DNA from: Desulfovibrio sp.
Lineage (GTDB): Bacteria; Desulfobacterota; Desulfovibrionia; Desulfovibrionales; Desulfovibrionaceae
DNA: 64,000 nt
Assembly: GCA_030145055.1 (NCBI GenBank)
Contig: JAQYWK010000004.1
Coordinates: 510,701 to 574,700, forward strand
Reading direction: 5' to 3'
Below the pieces are notes generated by a model. That model saw nothing but the letters and a program-made list of their open reading frames with translations. It had not been told where the DNA came from and searched no databases. Of the stretch, positions 45,649-55,212 are shown piece by piece (the first letter of the stretch is position 1; each line of letters begins with the position of its first letter). Both the position numbers and the translations under genes were made by a program.

Positions 45649-46596
45649 ATGGGGTTGATTTTAGCTGTTGATATTGGCGGGACAAATAGCAGATTTGCTG
45701 CCTTTCAAGTTGGGGCAGATGGCAAGCTCGTAATGAAAGAGAAGATATGGCTTTCCAGTAGAGCTGTGGAGAGTTTTGAAGAGCTTTTAAGCCAGCTTAC
45801 TGAAAGTGAATTTCCATATGCGCCCGAAGATTTTGATATGACTGTGATGGCTCTTGCGGGACCCGTTGAGTTAGGAGTTTACTGCAAACCTACTAATTTG
45901 ACGTGGGCTGTGGATATTTCTAAAGGAAGCTCGGTTTACGGGTTCAAGAAAGTGCGGCTTATCAATGATTTTGTCGCGCAAGCTTATGCTTGCAGAACTC
46001 CTGCTGTTGATGGTGCGAAGGTTATACAGCAGGGGACTCTTGCCCCCCATGGAACTGTAGGCGTGCTTGGTGCGGGTACTGGTTTTGGGCATTGCGCATT
46101 GGTTCCTTGTTCCGGCAGTTTTGTGCCTGTCCCATCTGAAGCAGGGCATATTACTTTTCCATTTGAATCTTCCGAAGAACTAGATTTCTGCGCTTTTGTG
46201 AAGGATCGCAAACAAATTTCGTATTGTTATGGTGATGAAGTTCTCACAGGCAAGGGGCTTAATTCCCTCCATTTATACCTGACGGGGGAAGATTTGCCTC
46301 CTCGCGAAGTTGCAAAAAAAATGGCGGAAGGTGGCATTACTTGTGACTGGTATACCAAATTCACCGCGAGATGTTGCCGGAACTATGCGCTCAGCATCCT
46401 TGCCACAGGCGGACTTTATATTTCAGGTGGTATAATTGCCAAAAATCCGTTTGTTGTTGAAGGGGTTACTTTCATAGAGGAGTTTAATAGATCAAGTTCC
46501 ATGACTAATGTTTTGAATAATATTCCTGTTTATCTAAATAATAATGAAGATAGTGGTTTGTATGGTTCTGCGTTGCTTGGCGTCTTAGAAAGTTGA
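45649..46596 (+). CDS. glk: Glucokinase
   Basis: Phosphorylates glucose with ATP. The 315 residues match the proteobacterial Glk family: the phosphate-binding LAVDIGGTNSRFAAF, NDFVAQAYAC, LGAGTGFGHC, and a conserved Glu in PSEAGHITFPF. C-terminal GGLYISGGIIAKNP closes the fold. It is separated from the upstream motor genes by a terminator and lies 35 bp before an oxidoreductase gene. Confidence 0.93.
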   Translation: MGLILAVDIGGTNSRFAAFQVGADGKLVMKEKIWLSSRAVESFEELLSQLTESEFPYAPEDFDMTVMALAGPVELGVYCKPTNLTWAVDISKGSSVYGFKKVRLINDFVAQAYACRTPAVDGAKVIQQGTLAPHGTVGVLGAGTGFGHCALVPCSGSFVPVPSEAGHITFPFESSEELDFCAFVKDRKQISYCYGDEVLTGKGLNSLHLYLTGEDLPPREVAKKMAEGGITCDWYTKFTARCCRNYALSILATGGLYISGGIIAKNPFVVEGVTFIEEFNRSSSMTNVLNNIPVYLNNNEDSGLYGSALLGVLES

Positions 46597-46631
46597 CCAT
46601 GAAGTGACCTTTTTTCGCGGGAAGTTATATC

Positions 46632-48065
46632 ATGCCGATTTGCGATTATGATTTAGGGGTTATCGGGGGGGGGGCTGCCGGACTTACTGTTGCAGCAGGT
46701 GCGGCTCAACTCGGAGTAAAAGTTTTGCTCATAGAAAAGGAAGACGTGCTTGGCGGCGACTGTCTTCATTATGGCTGTGTGCCGAGTAAAACTCTAATCC
46801 GAACAGCCCGCGTACGTCATTTAATGGGCAAAGCGCAGGATTTCGGACTTCCTCCTGTTGAATTACCTCCTGTGGATTATTCGAAAGTTGCAGATCGTAT
46901 TTCATCCGTAATTTCTGAGATTCAAAAGCATGACTCTGTAGAGCGGTTTAATTCACTTGGAGTGGATGTGCGGTTTGGATCACCTTCTTTCGTTGAACAA
47001 TATTCCGTTCTGATGGGCGGTAAAACCGTTTCCGCTAGATCGTGGGTTGTTGCCACTGGTTCGTCTCCTTCCGCTCCTCCTATTTCCGGTCTTGATGATG
47101 TTCCTTACCTTACTAATATGGACCTTTTTTCCATGAAGGACCTTCCTTCGTCATTGGTAGTGCTTGGCGGTGGTCCGATTGCCATTGAGATGGCGCAGGC
47201 TTTTCAGCGGCTGGGGTGCGAAGTTACAGTTGTTCAGCGCAGCAGTCATATTTTGAGTAAAGAGGATGCGGATATGGCTGAGTATGTCATGCAGGGTATG
47301 ATGGAAGACGGCGTCAAATTTGTGTTGGGATCTAAAGTTACTCTAGTTAAAAAAAGTTCTGGCGGAGTCGAAGTCGAACTCGAAGAATCCGGTACTCCGC
47401 GAGTTTTAAAAGGTGCGAAGCTACTTGTCGCTATGGGGCGCAAAGCAAATATTGACGGGCTGGGACTTGATGAAATTGGCATAGCACACACGAAGGCTGG
47501 AATTGATGTCGATGCCAAAATGCGCACTTCTGTTAAAAATATTTATGCGGCGGGAGATGTTACGGGCAAGTATCGCTTTACTCATGCGGCGGGCTACGAG
47601 GGCGGAATTATTATTGCCAACGCTGTTATGCATTTGCCGCGCAAGGCCAATTATAAATGGCTACCGTGGTGCACTTATTCAGATCCCGAACTTGCAAGTG
47701 TTGGGCTTAATGAGTCTGCCGCAAAAGCGCAGGGGATTAAGTATAGTACGGTGATTGAAGAATTCTCTAGCAGTGATCGCGCACTTGCGGAAGGAGAGGC
47801 GAGGGGCCGCATTAAGATTGTCCTTAGCAGTAGAGGAAAGCCGCTCGGAGTGCAGATTGCCGCAGTACATGCCGGAGAACTTCTAGGCGAATGGATTGCC
47901 GCAGTGAATGGCGGTGTCGGGCTGGCAACAATTGCCGGAGCCATCCACCCATACCCGACCATGTCGGAAATGAATAAGAAAGCGGCTGGCAAACTTATTG
48001 GTGAAAAGATTTTTTCTGACAATGTTCGCAAAATTTTGCGGAAGTTGTTTTCGTATCGCGGGTAG
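46632..48065 (+). CDS. FAD-dependent pyridine nucleotide-disulfide oxidoreductase
   Basis: The 477 residues have the FAD-binding GGGAAGLTVAAGAAQLG, a redox disulfide DCLHYGCVPSK (CX4C), an NAD(P) domain (LGGGPIAIEMAQAF), YAAGDVTG, and a C-terminal dimer domain with the HPYPTMSE motif carrying the catalytic His. It resembles mercuric-reductase-like or dihydrolipoamide dehydrogenase-like proteins. The N-terminal HMA domain and C-terminal vicinal Cys of MerA are absent, so mercury reduction is unlikely. The substrate is unknown. It is co-directional with glk. Confidence 0.9.
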   Translation: MPICDYDLGVIGGGAAGLTVAAGAAQLGVKVLLIEKEDVLGGDCLHYGCVPSKTLIRTARVRHLMGKAQDFGLPPVELPPVDYSKVADRISSVISEIQKHDSVERFNSLGVDVRFGSPSFVEQYSVLMGGKTVSARSWVVATGSSPSAPPISGLDDVPYLTNMDLFSMKDLPSSLVVLGGGPIAIEMAQAFQRLGCEVTVVQRSSHILSKEDADMAEYVMQGMMEDGVKFVLGSKVTLVKKSSGGVEVELEESGTPRVLKGAKLLVAMGRKANIDGLGLDEIGIAHTKAGIDVDAKMRTSVKNIYAAGDVTGKYRFTHAAGYEGGIIIANAVMHLPRKANYKWLPWCTYSDPELASVGLNESAAKAQGIKYSTVIEEFSSSDRALAEGEARGRIKIVLSSRGKPLGVQIAAVHAGELLGEWIAAVNGGVGLATIAGAIHPYPTMSEMNKKAAGKLIGEKIFSDNVRKILRKLFSYRG

Positions 48066-48067
48066 TT

Positions 48068-50008
48068 TTATTGCAACAAATGCTTGTTTAAAAAGACTTC
48101 CATTTTTTCATAAAAATCGAACTTGTTTTCCTGATTCATAAAACCGTGGCCTTCATTTTCTTTAACCATATATTCTACTGCTACACCGCGTTTTCGAAGA
48201 GCTTCGACTATCTGGTCGGACTCAGCTTGTTTAACGCGGGGATCGTTTGCGCCTTGGGCCACGAAGAGCGGGGCGGTTATTTGGTCCACATGAAAAACAG
48301 GTGAAATCTGCGTTAGCAGTTTTTTGTCGCGGATTGGATCGCCTATCATTGTATAAAAGCGATCAATCTCTGGTTCCCAGTAAGGCGGGATTGATTCGAG
48401 CAGGGTGAAAAGGTTTGACGGGCCTACGTAATCAATTCCGCAAGCGTATATCTCCGGCGTAAATGCCAGTCCTGCCAAAGTTGCGTATCCGCCATAGGAT
48501 ACTCCGTATATCGCGACTTTTTTAGGATCGGCTATGCCGGAATCAACCATCCATTTGACCGCATCAGTCAGGTCGTTTTGCATATTAAGGCCCCATTGCT
48601 TGAACCCTTTTTCCCAGAACGATTTTCCGTACCCTGTAGAGCCTCTGAAATTTATCTGTAAAACAGCTATTCCCCGGTTATTCAGAAATTGAACTTCCGG
48701 GTTGAATCCCCAGTGATCGCGCGCCCATGGGCCGCCATGCGGATTTAGCACTACAGGTAGATTCTTTTGCGGACCTTTAACAGGTAGGCTAAGGTAGCCG
48801 TGAATTGTAAGACCATCACGCGAAGTGAAGGTTATCGGCTTCATGGCGGACATGCGGGATTCATCCAGCCATGGGCTTACGTCCGCAATTTTCTCAAGCT
48901 TCTTACTAGGAATATCGTAAATATATCCTGCTCCGAGACTTTTATCGGAGTAGGTACGAACAATCATTTTAGTTTCGTCTTTACTTATGCCTGTAACAAC
49001 CACTTCGTATTCGGGTAGTAAATTTTCAAGATCTAACTGAACCTCTTCCCGTTCATCATCAAAAAAAACGTAATGGTGCTTGTCCGAATAGTATCCGGCT
49101 CCGATCACAACTTTTCTCTTTTTGGATGCGATTAAATTGCTGACATCGACTTCAGGATGCTCAAAGATCATTGTTTCAAGCTCGTTGTTGTCGGGATTGT
49201 AAAGATAGATGGCGGTGTTATCTCTATCTATGTTTGTCGTGACATAAAATTTGTTGTTGTCGAAGTCGAAAAGCAGGGGAGAAAAAGTAGTTCGGAAATC
49301 AAGTGTTTTTATTGGGGCAAATTCGTCCTGAGAAGTTTTGCGATAGAGGACGATATCATTACCACCCTGTTTTACGATTGCTATCCGCAAAACTCCTGCG
49401 TGATCAGTAATCCATTGTGAGACGTTACCAGGATTCTCTGCTTCAAGCGTAAGTTCTCCAGTAATAATATTCAGTTTGAACACATCAAATAAACGGGGAT
49501 CGCGCTTATTCATGGTTATCAGAATGTGTTCGTCATCGTTATCAAGTTCATCGACAAGGTCCGTTCTGGTATTTTCAAACGGAGTTAAATCCGTAGCACC
49601 GCTGCCATCAATGGGCGCAGAATATGTGTGAAGATTTTCGTCTCCACCTGTGTCTTGCCCGTAGATAATATGGCTATTACCAACCCATGAATATCCTGAA
49701 ACACTGCGCTCTGTACTTGCTGTTATTCTAGTAACTTCTCCAGATTCAATGTCTTTTACAAAGATATTCATGCGGTCCTGCCAAGGCGCAGTCCACGCAA
49801 TTTTGGCGCCGTCAGGAGAAATTGAGAACGCGCTTGCTACCGGATTTTTGAAGAAGTCGCGCAGAGGAATAAACTCTGTTTTATCGACTCGACCTCCACG
49901 CATTTCCATTTTAGTTTTAGTTTCAACAGTGGTTTTTGCACAAGCTCCAATACTTAAAAGTAGTGTGGCCAGTGCGAGATAAAAGCAGAGAGTTTTGTAT
50001 TTGTTCAT
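48068..50008 (-). CDS. S9 prolyl-oligopeptidase-family lipoprotein
   Basis: The 646 residues start with a likely lipoprotein signal (lipobox IGAC, C23). A beta-propeller (about 40-380) and an alpha/beta-hydrolase domain follow. The catalytic triad is visible: Ser in [13 protein letters not shown], Asp in [10 protein letters not shown] and His in NEGHGF. This is an acylaminoacyl-peptidase/DPP-like peptidase anchored in the envelope. The ribosome site is weak. Its 3' end faces the oxidoreductase gene at 46632 with only 2 bp between stops. Confidence 0.9.
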   Translation of the reverse strand: MNKYKTLCFYLALATLLLSIGACAKTTVETKTKMEMRGGRVDKTEFIPLRDFFKNPVASAFSISPDGAKIAWTAPWQDRMNIFVKDIESGEVTRITASTERSVSGYSWVGNSHIIYGQDTGGDENLHTYSAPIDGSGATDLTPFENTRTDLVDELDNDDEHILITMNKRDPRLFDVFKLNIITGELTLEAENPGNVSQWITDHAGVLRIAIVKQGGNDIVLYRKTSQDEFAPIKTLDFRTTFSPLLFDFDNNKFYVTTNIDRDNTAIYLYNPDNNELETMIFEHPEVDVSNLIASKKRKVVIGAGYYSDKHHYVFFDDEREEVQLDLENLLPEYEVVVTGISKDETKMIVRTYSDKSLGAGYIYDIPSKKLEKIADVSPWLDESRMSAMKPITFTSRDGLTIHGYLSLPVKGPQKNLPVVLNPHGGPWARDHWGFNPEVQFLNNRGIAVLQINFRGSTGYGKSFWEKGFKQWGLNMQNDLTDAVKWMVDSGIADPKKVAIYGVSYGGYATLAGLAFTPEIYACGIDYVGPSNLFTLLESIPPYWEPEIDRFYTMIGDPIRDKKLLTQISPVFHVDQITAPLFVAQGANDPRVKQAESDQIVEALRKRGVAVEYMVKENEGHGFMNQENKFDFYEKMEVFLNKHLLQ

Positions 50009-50026
50009 AGTTGTTACTGCCTGATG

Positions 50027-51112
50027 TTAGTTCTCTGATTGTCCGTAAATTGCGACCGCTCCTGCACCCCTTATTTTTGATGACTTAAGTGCAGTTGCTA
50101 CTTTTTTCATGAGCGTTTCAGATGTGTCGACCTTATCGCATGAAGCAATGCCAATATTAATTGCGAGGTGAATCGCGCTTGTCATTTTGTCATTCTTTAG
50201 CAGTTTGTTAATTTTTTCAGATAGGTGCTTAGCATTTTCAATAGTTGTATGGGGTGCGAGAATTATAAATTTATCACCGCCTACACGAAAGAAACTGTCC
50301 GGTCTTCTTAGATTCTTTCGTACTAGTCTTGCAAATCTAGAGAGAATCTTATCTCCTGCTTTTTGTCCGTGTTTCTGGTTAATTTCCTTGAAACCGTGAA
50401 TGTCCATTTTGACCAGCGCTAGATCTGATTTGTACCTTGTTGCGGCAGCAATTTCCCGATCAGCCTCTGTGTAGAATTTTTTCCTGCCGGGTAGATTAGT
50501 AAGAGAGTCTCTTTCAGTAAGCTTTTTAATAAGAGCATGAGATTCTTCATGCTCCTGATGCTGTTCTTGCAATCTTTCTTTCATATATGATTGAACCACA
50601 AAATATTGGATGAGTATAAAGATGCAGACTAAAATGATCAGGCTGTATTCTATCTTAACCTTGCTGCGAATCGATGCTCTAGGTTCATCATTTAGATTTA
50701 TCAGTGCTCCGCTAATTGCTTTGTCTAGACTTTGCGTTAAACCCGACAATGATTGATTCGGTAAGGTGGAACCACGTTGCATAGAGGCTTTCAAAAAAGA
50801 GTCAGCCGAATCAATTAGGTTCAACTCTTTCGAATTGATAATTCCATAAAATGGGTTGTCCTCTTTAATCCCTTTTAACTTTTCAATAAGAGATGTCAGT
50901 CGTCCTGTCTCATATGATTTTTGTGAGGATGTCTCTTTTCCGGCGATCCTGTATGCATCAGAACGAATATCTTCTAAACATTGTTTTACTGTTTTAAGGC
51001 GCTGCTGCTCAACAACTGTTGTGTGAAATAAAAAAAATGCAGAAATAGCTAACAGAAAAAGTATTGGTAGGATAATTACGCGGTGGATACCTATAGGCTC
51101 GTGGTTTTTCAT
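50027..51112 (-). CDS. Membrane GGDEF-domain protein with altered active site
   Basis: The 361 residues have two transmembrane helices (about 10-30 and 150-168) around a periplasmic helical sensor region (about 31-148), and a C-terminal GGDEF domain (about 200-361). The signature reads RVGGDKFIIL, with Lys replacing the metal/catalytic Glu of GGDEF. The N-terminal RDSLTNLPGRKKF is intact. This protein may bind GTP or c-di-GMP without making it. It lies 18 bp upstream of the S9 peptidase gene on the same strand. Confidence 0.88.
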   Translation of the reverse strand: MKNHEPIGIHRVIILPILFLLAISAFFLFHTTVVEQQRLKTVKQCLEDIRSDAYRIAGKETSSQKSYETGRLTSLIEKLKGIKEDNPFYGIINSKELNLIDSADSFLKASMQRGSTLPNQSLSGLTQSLDKAISGALINLNDEPRASIRSKVKIEYSLIILVCIFILIQYFVVQSYMKERLQEQHQEHEESHALIKKLTERDSLTNLPGRKKFYTEADREIAAATRYKSDLALVKMDIHGFKEINQKHGQKAGDKILSRFARLVRKNLRRPDSFFRVGGDKFIILAPHTTIENAKHLSEKINKLLKNDKMTSAIHLAINIGIASCDKVDTSETLMKKVATALKSSKIRGAGAVAIYGQSEN

Positions 51113-51203
51113 TGGCTGACTTTACCTTGATATAACTTGTTGGGAAAGGGATTTCATCTGTTTACGGAGTTCTATTATCCTTGCTGAGAGATTATGTAAA
51201 ATC

Positions 51204-51243
51204 AAAAAATATCATGTATGATTTGTATAATGTGATATTTTTT
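51204..51243. other. AT-rich hairpin in a divergent intergenic region
   Basis: AAAAAATATCA and TGATATTTTTT form a perfect inverted repeat with a ~18-base loop. It looks like a two-way terminator, yet lies between divergent genes (GGDEF protein leftward, gpt rightward). Confidence 0.45.
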
Positions 51244-51366
51244 ATGTTGCCCTGATACTTTCCATGGGCTAGGAAAAATCGCGTGGCTGATTGAAAAGTC
51301 ATCAAATTGATTAATTCGGGCTAAGTTAGAGTATCTTTTTAGAGCTAAATTAAAGGATAAACCGCA

Positions 51367-51852
51367 ATGGCAGACAATTATAAAAAAATGTTTCCCATCT
51401 CCTGGGATCAATTACATAGAGATTCCAGAGCGTTATCATGGCGCTTGCTTGAGTTAGGCCCTTTCAAAGGGATTCTGGCAATCACCCGCGGAGGACTTGT
51501 TCCTGCTGCTATCTTAGCGCGCGAACTTGATATAAGACTTATCGACACAGTTTGTGTTTCAACATATGATTGGAAAGTGCAGGAAAAGAAATCTACTGTG
51601 CTCAAAGGTTTTGAAGGCGATGGCGAAGGCTGGCTTCTTGTAGACGACCTTGTCGATACTGGTAAGACAGCTAAATTAGTAAGAGAAATGGTACCTAAAG
51701 CCCATTTTGCTACTGTTTACGCCAAGCCGGAGGGCAGATCTTTAGTTGATACTTTCATCACTGAAGTGAGTCAGGATACTTGGATTTTATTTCCTTGGGA
51801 TAGTGAAACACAGTTTGTTAAGCCTATTGTGAAAGTATCTCAGGACGACTAA
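51367..51852 (+). CDS. gpt: Xanthine(-guanine) phosphoribosyltransferase
   Basis: Makes XMP/GMP from free purines and PRPP. The 161 residues match the Gpt family: [19 protein letters not shown], the PRPP motif [16 protein letters not shown], and a C-terminal [16 protein letters not shown] precedes the ATG. A nucleoside/purine-type ABC importer follows 249 bp downstream, which fits purine salvage. Confidence 0.93.
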   Translation: MADNYKKMFPISWDQLHRDSRALSWRLLELGPFKGILAITRGGLVPAAILARELDIRLIDTVCVSTYDWKVQEKKSTVLKGFEGDGEGWLLVDDLVDTGKTAKLVREMVPKAHFATVYAKPEGRSLVDTFITEVSQDTWILFPWDSETQFVKPIVKVSQDD

Positions 51853-51990
51853 ATTGATGTTAAGATTTAATAAATCTTAATTATATTTAAGGTTTAAGCA
51901 GGAAAGTAGGGTGCTGACTAGCTTCCAGATGTTTATCATCAGGAGGATGGTTTTGTATTTTCTTTTTTGTTTGTCCGACCTTTTGTTTTT

Positions 51991-52006
51991 ATATGGCTAG
52001 CCATAT
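51991..52006. promoter_or_regulatory. Perfect 16-bp palindrome upstream of the BMP transporter
   Basis: ATATGGCTAGCCATAT is a perfect palindrome ~95 bp before the binding-protein gene. It is a candidate operator for the importer operon. The regulator is not in this window. Confidence 0.45.
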
Positions 52007-52101
52007 GGCAAGTCATAAAGGTGTTTTTTGTTGTCGAATGAAGGGTTTATTCTAAGTTCTTCAAGCTCAAAAATCGGTTTTGTATTCTTAAGGAGTAGAT
52101 A

Positions 52102-53178
52102 ATGCGTAAGTTAATGATCATGGTCATCGTAGCGGCTATGTCCGTAATGATGGCGACTGCTTGTTTTGCCGGTGCTAAAAAAGACAAAATTAAAGTTGGT
52201 TTCGTCTACGTTTCACCTGTTGCTGATGCGGGATATTCATACGCACAGGATCAGGGGCGTATTGCTATTGATAAACTTCCTTATGTTGAAAGCTCTTTCG
52301 TTGAATCCGTTGCTGAAGGAACAGATTCCGAGCGCGTAGTTCTTAACTTCGCACGTAAAGGGTATGATATTATTTTCGGAACAAGCTTTGGTTACATGGA
52401 CCCTATGGTCAAAATTTCCAAGAAATTTCCTAATGTTGCATTCATGCATTGCTCTGGTTTCAAAACCACTCCTAACATGAGCAACTACTTCGGACGTATG
52501 TACCAGGCTCGCTACCTTACAGGTATGGTTGCCGGTATGATGACTAAAGATAACGTCATCGGTTACGTTGCTGCTTTCCCGATTCCTGAAGTAATTCGCG
52601 GAATCAATGCTTTTGCTCTCGGTGCACAGGCTGTTAACCCTAAGGCTACAGTTCGCGTTGTATGGACCAAAACTTGGTATAATCCAGCTCTTGAAAAAGA
52701 CGCAGCTATCAGCCTTCTTGATATGGGCGCTGATGTTATTGCTCAGCATCAGGATTCTCCTGGTCCTCAGGAAGCAGCTCAGGAACGAGGTAAATACTCC
52801 ATTGGTTACAACTCCGATATGTCCAAGCTTGCTCCTAAATCTCACCTTACTTCCGCTATATGGAACTGGGCTCCTCTCTTCACAAATGTCGTTGAGCAGG
52901 TTCGTGATGGTGTTTGGCAGGGTAACGAGTCTCTCTGGTGGGGCATGGATCAGGGCGTAGTTGATATTTCTCCTTTCAGCTCCATGGTTCCTAAAGAAGT
53001 GCAGGACAAAGTTCTTGCTGCTAAGAAAGAAATTAAAGCAGGTAACAACGCTATCTTCGTTGGTCCTATTAAAGATCAGGCGGGTAAAGTAGTAGTTCCT
53101 GCCGGACAGACAATGGAAGACGGTAAGCTTCTCGGCATGTCATGGTTTGTCGAAGGCGTCGTTGGAAATACTGAGTAA
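52102..53178 (+). CDS. BMP-family nucleoside-binding protein of an ABC importer
   Basis: The 358-residue precursor has a signal peptide (cleavage near CFA-GAK, residue ~23). A Bmp/PnrA-like domain follows: KVGFVYVSPVADAGYSYAQD, DIIFGTSFGYMDPM, FGRMYQARYLTGMVAG and SIGYNSDM. Family members bind purine nucleosides or related compounds. The Cys at the signal end is not in a good lipobox, so it is probably soluble. It is followed 9 bp later by the first permease. Confidence 0.92.
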   Translation: MRKLMIMVIVAAMSVMMATACFAGAKKDKIKVGFVYVSPVADAGYSYAQDQGRIAIDKLPYVESSFVESVAEGTDSERVVLNFARKGYDIIFGTSFGYMDPMVKISKKFPNVAFMHCSGFKTTPNMSNYFGRMYQARYLTGMVAGMMTKDNVIGYVAAFPIPEVIRGINAFALGAQAVNPKATVRVVWTKTWYNPALEKDAAISLLDMGADVIAQHQDSPGPQEAAQERGKYSIGYNSDMSKLAPKSHLTSAIWNWAPLFTNVVEQVRDGVWQGNESLWWGMDQGVVDISPFSSMVPKEVQDKVLAAKKEIKAGNNAIFVGPIKDQAGKVVVPAGQTMEDGKLLGMSWFVEGVVGNTE

Positions 53179-53187
53179 TTATAATTT

Positions 53188-54246
53188 ATGTTGGGTTATC
53201 GGTTACAAAAGCGCGATGAACCTTGGAGCTGGGGCGCCCCGATTATTGTCGTGGGCGCTCTGGTTCTTTCTTTAGGGATCAGCGCTCTCCTGCTTAAATT
53301 GCAGGGTAAATCAGCTGTGGAAGGACTCTTTGTTCTCTGGCAGGGGTCTTTTGGTGCGTCATGGGCTTTGGAAGATGCCCTTTTAAAATCTATCCCTATT
53401 TTTCTTTGTGCACTTGGTGTTGCTACTGCTTTCAGAATGCAGGTCTGGAATATCGGAGCGGAAGGACAGTTTGCTTTAGGAGCCATCGGTGCGACTTGGG
53501 CTGCTCTCAATTTTCCCGATCTTCCCGGCTATTTGCTTATGCCTTTGATGTTCTTTTCGGCCGCTGTTTTCGGTGGATTCTGGGCCTATATCCCAGCCAT
53601 TTTGCGGCTTAAATTAAAGGTAAATGAAATCATTTCAACACTTATGCTCAACTATATAGCTATACTTCTGCTGGAATATCTGGTTTTCGGAGTATGGAAA
53701 GATCCCAAAAGTTACGGTTTTCCGGTTACGCCGGAGTTTACAGGCGGAGCTGTTATCGGTCAGATCGGCGATAGCCGATTGCACTGGGGTTTTGTGGTTT
53801 GTATCGGAGCTGGACTCGGTATGTGGGCGTTTATGCGCTTCACTCGTCTCGGTTTCGATATAAAAGTTGCAGGCGAAGGCCAGCGAGTTGCCATGTATTC
53901 ACGTCTGCCGTACGGAAAGCTTACGATTCTCGTCATGGCCATTTCCGGTGCCCTAGCCGGGTGGGCAGGCTGTATCGAAACCTCCGCAGTTGTGAACAGG
54001 CTACAGCCCAGTATTATGGTTGGTTACGGCTATACTGCTATTGTTGTTGCCTGGCTTGCAAGGCTACATCCTCTTTATATAGCAATCTCTGCGTATTTGC
54101 TTGCGGCACTGCGTGTCGGAGTGGAAAATATGCAACTGGAGCTCCAAATACCTGCGGCGTTCGGGTCGATTATGGAAGGGCTTATTCTTATGTCCGTTCT
54201 TGCCGGACAAATGCTGGTAACTTATAAGATAAGACGAAAGAAATAG
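53188..54246 (+). CDS. Nucleoside-type ABC permease (first)
   Basis: The 352 residues contain 8-10 hydrophobic helices of the BPD_transp_2 class (YufP/NupP-like). It has FRMQVWNIGAEGQFALGAIG and KVNEIISTLMLNYIAI, the conserved features of nucleoside importer permeases. It is the larger of two permeases in the operon. Confidence 0.92.
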   Translation: MLGYRLQKRDEPWSWGAPIIVVGALVLSLGISALLLKLQGKSAVEGLFVLWQGSFGASWALEDALLKSIPIFLCALGVATAFRMQVWNIGAEGQFALGAIGATWAALNFPDLPGYLLMPLMFFSAAVFGGFWAYIPAILRLKLKVNEIISTLMLNYIAILLLEYLVFGVWKDPKSYGFPVTPEFTGGAVIGQIGDSRLHWGFVVCIGAGLGMWAFMRFTRLGFDIKVAGEGQRVAMYSRLPYGKLTILVMAISGALAGWAGCIETSAVVNRLQPSIMVGYGYTAIVVAWLARLHPLYIAISAYLLAALRVGVENMQLELQIPAAFGSIMEGLILMSVLAGQMLVTYKIRRKK

Positions 54247-54291
54247 AAGATTTATCCTAAGCTTAATTTGAAGTTTAATCGGGTGATATAG

Positions 54292-55212
54292 ATGCTGGAA
54301 AGTTTTATAGTTCCTCTGCTGGCCGCTACCGTGCAGTCCGGTACTCCAATTTTGTACGCTACTCTTGGTGAGATTCTCACCGAAAAGGGTGGCATACTTA
54401 ATCTTGGGGTAGAGGGTATGATGAGTATGGCGGCTTTTGTTGCATTCGCTGTGGCGTACACAACGGGAAATCCTTGGCTTGCATTTATTTGTGGCGGATT
54501 GGCCGGAACTGTTATGGCAATGCTTCACGGCTTTGTTTGTATCACATGTCTCGGCAATCAGGTTGTTTCTGGACTTGCGCTCACCATACTCGGAGTTGGG
54601 CTTTGCAACTTTTTGGGGACTCCTTTTATCGGATTAGCCGCGCCCGGTTTTTCGAAATTTGCCGTTCCGGTACTTTCGTCTATTCCATATCTTGGGAAAA
54701 TATTCTTTAGGCAGGATGCTCTAGTCTATTTCTGCTATTTCATTCCATTTATTTTCATGATCTTTATGAATAGAACCCGTCTGGGTATTGCTATTACCGC
54801 TGTAGGTGAAAAGCCGGGAGCTGCTGCTGCGGCAGGGCTTAAAGCTGTAAAACTGCGTTGGATGGCACTGCTTGGTGGCGGTTTCCTGATCGGTCTTGGC
54901 GGGGCATATCTTTCCCTTGCATACACGCATCTCTGGGCTAATGGCCTTGCTGGCGGTAGAGGTTGGATTGCGGTCGCTTTGGTTATTTTTGCATTCTGGC
55001 GTCCCGGACGAGCTGTATTCGGCGCATATCTTTTCGGCGGGGTTATGGCCTTCCAATTGAGACTTCAAGCTATAGGTACACATATTCCTTCTTCACTTCT
55101 GCTTATGCTACCTTATGCGCTTACAATCCTAGTGCTTATTTTCTCTGCTGTCAGAGGACGCGGGGGGAATGCTCCTTCACACCTTGGAATTAATATCGAG
55201 CCGGAAGGATAG
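54292..55212 (+). CDS. Nucleoside-type ABC permease (second)
   Basis: The 306 residues are a BPD_transp_2 permease of the YufQ/NupQ type: GEILTEKGGILNLGVEGMM near the N-terminus, then GNQVVSGLALTILGVG and GIAITAVGEKPGAAAAAGL. It forms the heterodimeric channel with the preceding permease. The stop codon is directly followed by the GTG start region of the ATPase gene. Confidence 0.92.
   Translation: MLESFIVPLLAATVQSGTPILYATLGEILTEKGGILNLGVEGMMSMAAFVAFAVAYTTGNPWLAFICGGLAGTVMAMLHGFVCITCLGNQVVSGLALTILGVGLCNFLGTPFIGLAAPGFSKFAVPVLSSIPYLGKIFFRQDALVYFCYFIPFIFMIFMNRTRLGIAITAVGEKPGAAAAAGLKAVKLRWMALLGGGFLIGLGGAYLSLAYTHLWANGLAGGRGWIAVALVIFAFWRPGRAVFGAYLFGGVMAFQLRLQAIGTHIPSSLLLMLPYALTILVLIFSAVRGRGGNAPSHLGINIEPEG

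Noticed and set aside
45438-45671. 77-codon frame between motA and glk
   Set aside because: It spans the motA terminator, has no ribosome site and overlaps the glk start.
46632-48065. Mercuric reductase
   Set aside because: It lacks the N-terminal metal-binding HMA domain and the C-terminal vicinal Cys pair, and there are no mer genes nearby.
53361-54710. Several plus-strand frames rich in Cys/Arg/Tyr inside the permease genes
   Set aside because: Out-of-frame shadows of hydrophobic helices in the two permeases.
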